Below are positions 58,322 to 64,000 of a DNA stretch of 64,000 nt, one piece after another (position 1 is the stretch's first letter; every line of letters starts with the position of its first letter). Source of the DNA: Thermoflexus hugenholtzii (GTDB taxonomy: Bacteria; Chloroflexota; Anaerolineae; Thermoflexales; Thermoflexaceae); NCBI RefSeq assembly GCF_018771565.1, contig NZ_CP076326.1, forward strand, positions 2,170,001 to 2,234,000, written 5' to 3'. The translations under genes and the position numbers were made by a program. The notes below the pieces were generated by a model. The model did not search any database, was not told where the DNA came from, and saw nothing but the letters and a program-made list of their open reading frames with translations.

Positions 58322-59119
58322 ATGCGTCGAACCGCTGGCTGGCTGCTCGCGGCATGGATCGGGCTCGCCCTGATGGGCCTCACAGTGGCCGGTCTGGCCG
58401 GCTCCGGACCCCGGGCCCTGGCCCAGGCGGCGGTCACCGCCACCCCGCGCCCCGATGGCTCGATCGTCCACACCGTGCAGGAGGGAGACACCCTCTTCGG
58501 CCTCGCCCTGCTCTACGGCACCACCGTAGACGAGATCCGGGCCCTGAACGGGCTGGACTCGGACCTGCTGATCGTCGGCCAGGAGCTCCTGATCCGGCCG
58601 CCGCAGGCTGCCCCGGCCGCTCCTTCGCCGACGCCCGCGCCGGTGGCGCGCCAGCCGGGGGCGCTGTGCACCGGGGCCTTCGAGGATCGGAACGGGAACG
58701 ACCAGAAGGAAGAGGGGGAGCCCTGGATCGCGGGGGTGCGCATCGCCCTGGTGAACGGGCGCGGCTTTCAGCAGACTCTGATCTCCCAGGCCGGCCAGCC
58801 GGCCTGCGCCCGGGATCTGGAGCCGGGTTACTATCTCCTCGCCCTGGACGATCCGGCCGGCTACCAGGCCTCCGGCTCCCCGCGACGGGAGGTCTGGTTG
58901 CCATGGAACGCGGAAGTGACCCTGCTCTTCGGGCTCCGCCCGGCTGCCGCGTCCCCGGCCCCCACCCCTTCGCCGGCCCCTGCCGCGGCGAGCGCCTCCG
59001 GCCTCGATCTCACCCGCCTGGGGGAGGCGCTGCTGCTCGCCGCCGGGTTCCTCGCGCTGCTGCTGGCCGGGGGCGCGATCGGCTACTGGGTCGGCCAGCG
59101 GCGCGCCCGGCCGCGGTGA
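58322..59119 (+). CDS. Exported LysM protein with SdrD-like domain and C-terminal membrane helix
   Basis: 265-aa envelope protein. An N-terminal signal helix (about 6-30) ends near ALAQA. A LysM domain (HTVQEGDTLFGLALLYGTTVDEIRALNGL..LLIVGQELLI, about 49-91) should bind peptidoglycan. After a Pro/Ala linker comes a domain starting CTGAFEDRNGNDQKEEGEPWIAGVRIAL, like SdrD/Cna-B beta-sandwich units. A Ser/Pro/Ala linker and a C-terminal helix with a basic end (GQRRARPR) follow. GGTGAGGGAAG precedes the ATG, and a TAAAAT -10-like site lies near 58272. glmU is next on the same strand. Confidence 0.82.
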   Translation: MRRTAGWLLAAWIGLALMGLTVAGLAGSGPRALAQAAVTATPRPDGSIVHTVQEGDTLFGLALLYGTTVDEIRALNGLDSDLLIVGQELLIRPPQAAPAAPSPTPAPVARQPGALCTGAFEDRNGNDQKEEGEPWIAGVRIALVNGRGFQQTLISQAGQPACARDLEPGYYLLALDDPAGYQASGSPRREVWLPWNAEVTLLFGLRPAAASPAPTPSPAPAAASASGLDLTRLGEALLLAAGFLALLLAGGAIGYWVGQRRARPR

Positions 59120-59216
59120 GGCATCCGGGGAGAACGGACCCGCGCCGGTGCGCCGCAACCGGGAACGCGGTGGCGAGGAGGATGTCCCCCTGAAAGCAAA
59201 CCGAAAGGATCTGGCG

Positions 59217-60572
59217 ATGACGTGGACGGGAGTGATCCTGGCGGCGGGGTTCAGCACCCGCTTCCGCTCCGAGCGGCCGAAGGTGATCCATCCCCTGGCC
59301 GGCCGCCCGATGATCCGGCACAGCATCGAGGCCCTGCGGGCGGCCGGATCGCCCCATCCTCCCGTGGTGGTCATCGGACCGGCTGCGGACCTGGTCCGGG
59401 AGGCGGCCGGCCCGGGGGTGCGCTTCGTCCTGCAGCCGGTCCCCCGGGGCACCGGCGACGCCGTCCGGTGGGCCGAGCCGCTCCTGCGGGAGGAGGCCTC
59501 CGACCTCCTGATCACCTATGCGGATCTCCCGCTGGTGCGTCCCGAAACCTACCGGCACCTGATGGAGGCTCACCGGGCGCAGGGAGCCACGCTCACCCTC
59601 CTCACCGCCCGACTCCCGGATCCCACCGGCTACGGCCGGGTGGTCCGGGATGAAGCCGGGCGGGTGGTGCGGGTGGTGGAGCAGGCCGAGGCGAGCCCGG
59701 AGGAGCAACACCTCTCGGAGATCAACGTGGGGGTCTACGCGGTGCGGGCGGCCTGGCTCTGGCCCGCCCTGGCCCGGCTGCAGCCCAGCCCGGTGAAGGG
59801 CGAGCTCTACCTCACGGATCTCGTCGCCCTGGCCACGGCGGACGGCGAGCCGGTGGAGGCGGTGCTCCTGGAGGATCCGGAGGAAGCCTTAGGGGTCAAC
59901 ACCCGGGTTCAGCTCGCTGAGGCCGAGCGGATCCTGCGCCGGCGGATCAACACCCGCTGGATGCTGGAGGGGGTCACCCTGATCGACCCCGAGCGTGTCT
60001 ACATCGGGATGGACGCGGTCATCGGCCCGGACACGGTGATCTACCCCGACACCTACATCGAGGGGGAGACGCGGATCGGCCGCCGCTGTCGCATCGGGCC
60101 CAATACCATCCTGCGGGACGCGGTGATCGGGGATGATTGCGTGGTGGAGGCGTCGGTCGTGGAGGGCGCCGTGCTGGCGGATCGCGTCCACGTGGGGCCC
60201 TTCGCCCATCTCCGCCCGGGGACGCGGCTGGCGGAGGAGGTGCGGGTGGGGAACTTCGCCGAGATCAAGAACAGCGTCGTCGGCCCGCGGACCCGGATGC
60301 ACCATTTCGGCTACCTGGGGGACGCCACGGTGGGCGCCGATGTGAACATCGGGGCGGGGACGGTGACCTGCAACTACGACGGGGTGCGCAAGCATCCCAC
60401 AGTGATCGAGGACGGGGCCTTCATCGGCAGCGACACGATGCTGGTGGCCCCGGTGCGGGTGGGACGCGGAGCCAAAACCGGCGCCGGGTCTGTGGTGACC
60501 CGCGACGTCCCGCCGGAGACGCTGGTCTACGGGGTGCCGGCGCGCCCTCGCCCGGCCTCGGGATCCGAGTGA
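59217..60572 (+). CDS. glmU: Bifunctional GlmU (GlcN-1-P acetyltransferase / GlcNAc-1-P uridyltransferase)
   Basis: 451-aa enzyme making UDP-GlcNAc. The N-terminal uridyltransferase half has VILAAGFSTRFRSERPKVIHPLAGRPM and RGTGDAVRWAEPLL. The C-terminal left-handed beta-helix acetyltransferase half has VGPFAHLRPGT, VGNFAEIKNS, MHHFGYLGDATVGADVNIGAGTVTCNYDGV (catalytic His) and KTGAGSVVTRDVP. The start at 59217 (AAAGGAT upstream) matches the usual N-terminus; the open frame begins at 59148 with no homologous sequence. It supplies precursor to the MurE pathway. Confidence 0.94.
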   Translation: MTWTGVILAAGFSTRFRSERPKVIHPLAGRPMIRHSIEALRAAGSPHPPVVVIGPAADLVREAAGPGVRFVLQPVPRGTGDAVRWAEPLLREEASDLLITYADLPLVRPETYRHLMEAHRAQGATLTLLTARLPDPTGYGRVVRDEAGRVVRVVEQAEASPEEQHLSEINVGVYAVRAAWLWPALARLQPSPVKGELYLTDLVALATADGEPVEAVLLEDPEEALGVNTRVQLAEAERILRRRINTRWMLEGVTLIDPERVYIGMDAVIGPDTVIYPDTYIEGETRIGRRCRIGPNTILRDAVIGDDCVVEASVVEGAVLADRVHVGPFAHLRPGTRLAEEVRVGNFAEIKNSVVGPRTRMHHFGYLGDATVGADVNIGAGTVTCNYDGVRKHPTVIEDGAFIGSDTMLVAPVRVGRGAKTGAGSVVTRDVPPETLVYGVPARPRPASGSE

Positions 60573-60581
60573 GGGGAGTTC

Positions 60582-61766
60582 TCAGGCAGCCCCCGACGCC
60601 GCCCGGCGCGCCCGCAACCGGCTGAGACGCGTCACCGCCTCCCGCAGGGTCTCCTCCCGCTTGCAGAAGGCGAAGCGGACCTGGCTGCGCCCTCGCTCCG
60701 GGTGGGCGTAGAAGCTGGAGCCGGGGACCACGGCCACGCCGATCTCCCGGACCAGGTGCATGGCGAAGGCGGTGTCGTCCTCGAAGCCGAAGGCCCGGAA
60801 GTCCGTCATCACGTAATAAGCTCCTTGAGGCCGCCAGACCTCGAACCCCAGCTCCTCCAGGGCGTCCACCAGCAGCCGCCGCCGGCGGTCGTAATCCGCC
60901 CGCAGCGCCTCGTAATAGGCGGGCGGGAACCGCAGGGCCACCGCGCTCGCCTCCTGGAGGGGGGCCGGCGCGCCCACCGTGAGGAAGTCGTGGACCTTGC
61001 GGATCGCGCCGGTGAGGTCCTCCGGGGCGATGCACCAGCCGATGCGCCATCCGGTCACCGCGTAGGACTTCGACATCCCGCTGATGGTGACCGTGCGCTC
61101 CCACATCCCGGGCAGGGTGGCGATGGGGATGTGGCGGTGGCCATCGTAGAGGATGTGCTCGTAGATCTCATCCGTGATGGCGTAGGCATCGTAGCGCTGG
61201 CACAGCTCGGCGATGAAGCGCAACTCCTCCTCTGAGAACACGTGGCCGGTGGGGTTGTGCGGCGTGTTGAGGATGATGGCCCGGGTGCGGGGGGAGAAGG
61301 CCCGCCGCAACGCGTCCGGGTCGAAGGTCCAGTCGGGCGGATGCAGGGGGACGTAGACCGGCTTCGCCCCGCTGATCCAGGTGTCCGGTCCGTAGTTCTC
61401 GTAGAAGGGCTCGAAGATGATCACCTCGTCGCCCGGGTTGAGCAGGGCGAGCAGGGTGGCGATCATGCACTCCGTGGCCCCACAGCACACGGTGATATGC
61501 CGCTCCGGGTCCAGCTCCATGCCGTAAAAGCGGCGATACTTTTCGGCGATGGCGGCCCGCAGGCGGGGGCTCCCCCACGTGATGGCATACTGGTTGTGGT
61601 CCTCGAGGATGGCCCGGGCGGCCGCCTCCTTCAGAGCCTCCGGGGCCGGGAAATCCGGGAACCCCTGAGCCAGGTTGATGGCTCCGAACTGATGCGCCCA
61701 CCGGGTCATCTCCCGGATGACGGATTCGGTGAAATGCGTTACGCGATCTGCGGTGCGAGCCTTCAC
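60582..61766 (-). CDS. Class I/II PLP aminotransferase (methionine/kynurenine aminotransferase-like)
   Basis: 394-aa fold-type I aminotransferase. INLAQGFPDFPAPEALKEAA at the N-terminus, ITVCCGATECMIATLLALLNPGDEVIIFEPFYENY, NTPHNPTGHVFSEEEL, ITDEIYEHILYDG and TISGMSKSYAVTGWRIGW (PLP Lys in SMSKS-like SGMSKS) identify the family; the CCGATE and FYENY motifs point to the kynurenine/methionine transaminase branch. The start is GTG at 61766, with GGAGGGTGGAC upstream; no ATG gives a comparable N-terminus. Convergent with glmU. Confidence 0.87.
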   Translation of the reverse strand: MKARTADRVTHFTESVIREMTRWAHQFGAINLAQGFPDFPAPEALKEAAARAILEDHNQYAITWGSPRLRAAIAEKYRRFYGMELDPERHITVCCGATECMIATLLALLNPGDEVIIFEPFYENYGPDTWISGAKPVYVPLHPPDWTFDPDALRRAFSPRTRAIILNTPHNPTGHVFSEEELRFIAELCQRYDAYAITDEIYEHILYDGHRHIPIATLPGMWERTVTISGMSKSYAVTGWRIGWCIAPEDLTGAIRKVHDFLTVGAPAPLQEASAVALRFPPAYYEALRADYDRRRRLLVDALEELGFEVWRPQGAYYVMTDFRAFGFEDDTAFAMHLVREIGVAVVPGSSFYAHPERGRSQVRFAFCKREETLREAVTRLSRLRARRAASGAA

Positions 61767-62025
61767 CGTCCACCCTCCGGCCGAGTTTGAACCCACAGGT
61801 GGGAAATCCTTCACGCCCTCGCGGCCGGGCGCTTCACGACCGCCGGGCTCCGGGGCGCCGCAAGGGATGCCTTCAAACCTCCAGTGGATTATGGGAGCGA
61901 TGGGCTTTTGTGTCAAAGCGGCTTCCCCGAAATGGCCTGCCGGTTGAACGGGGACCGGGACCCTCTGCCTTTGGCGGTAAAATGGTTCCGGCCTTTGTGA
62001 GGGATCCCGGACGGAGCCATGGGGG

Positions 62026-63744
<1,719 letters not shown>

Positions 63745-63939
63745 GCCGACAAATTCCGAAGAGAAGCGATCTCCAGAGCGGGGCCGCGGCCGGGGGTGGA
63801 GTTGTCCTGCGATTTTAGACACACCCCAGCGCCGGTGAAGTCTCCTCTTTGAGCACAACCTGGGGTAACATAAATAAATGGCGTCCTTTCCGGACCCTGG
63901 CCGACAGGCCGATCTCAGCGAACCGGAGGCGTGAGCGCT

Positions 63940-64000
63940 GTGAACGTCCATCCATCCCAGGAGCCCGAGCCCTCGATCCCGGGGATCCCGGAATACGAGG
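63940..64000 (+). CDS. Start of a gene truncated by the window end
   Basis: GTG at 63940, with GGAGGC 10 nt upstream, opens a frame NVHPSQEPEPSIPGIPEYE that runs to the end. An in-frame GTG at 63931 is directly after the ribosome site. Too short to identify; it may belong with the permease upstream, 195 nt away. Confidence 0.4.
   Translation, partial: MNVHPSQEPEPSIPGIPEYE

Noticed and set aside
63849-63871. Possible promoter TTGAGC / TAACAT before the last partial gene
   Set aside because: Spacing between the two elements is only 11 nt, too short for a housekeeping-sigma promoter.

Overview
The window is GC-rich, densely coded bacterial chromosome. Gene content suggests a thermophilic member of the Chloroflexota, possibly Thermoflexus-like: a MalT/SARP hybrid regulator, a 7TM sensor without a kinase domain, a LonB-type AAA protease, a very large CRISPR array with an ATTGAAAC-type repeat end, and many palindromic repeats. 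The lineage is inferred from gene content; no rRNA or other phylogenetic marker was used.

Layout. 1-1530: murE (5' part) and trmD, minus strand. 1531-3213: non-coding, with two REP doublets and then about eight copies of a 158-bp unit built of small palindromes. 3214-7453: minus-strand group of Lon-like protease, EamA transporter and DUF2085 membrane protein. 7614-8999: PLP-dependent enzyme. 9000-9360: CRISPR leader with a near-consensus promoter. 9361-27456: one CRISPR array of 271 repeats and 270 spacers by hand count, with no cas gene in the window. 27638-35818: minus-strand genes for a YdjM-type membrane hydrolase, two GT4 glycosyltransferases, a membrane sensor with an HTH, an alpha/beta hydrolase, a P5C dehydrogenase with a histone-H1-like N-terminus, and a small unknown protein. 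36008-38422: lytic transglycosylase, followed by a second palindromic array (38465-39010). 39144-40295: ribosomal protein L25 and a small membrane protein. 40470-46996: arginine operon (argC, argB, argD, GNAT NAGS-like, argG, argH) behind what looks like a complete peptide-leader attenuator. 47360-49903: convergent pepA and ilvE. 50172-53081: class A PBP. 53277-57556: MalT/SARP regulator, a promoter with textbook SARP direct repeats, and three small genes. 57672-64000: ogt, LysM protein, glmU, aminotransferase, a double ABC permease and the start of one more gene.

Most notable. (1) The size and internal history of the CRISPR array: the first repeat base switches from G to T along the array, a three-spacer block has been copied from one zone into the other, diverged spacers hit related targets, and some spacers carry promoter sequences. 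(2) A candidate arginine attenuator with an Arg-rich 31-residue leader peptide and mutually exclusive hairpins. (3) A MalT/SARP regulator next to a promoter with two GTGAGAG heptamers 4 bp apart, the second 8 bp from the -10, driving a 46-aa hydrophobic peptide, an 81-aa NHLP/Os1348-like small protein and a receiver lacking its phospho-acceptor. This third locus is the best candidate for an undescribed signalling or peptide system.

Cell-wall functions recur (murE, glmU, PBP1A, lytic transglycosylase, LysM), consistent with a peptidoglycan-bearing cell.
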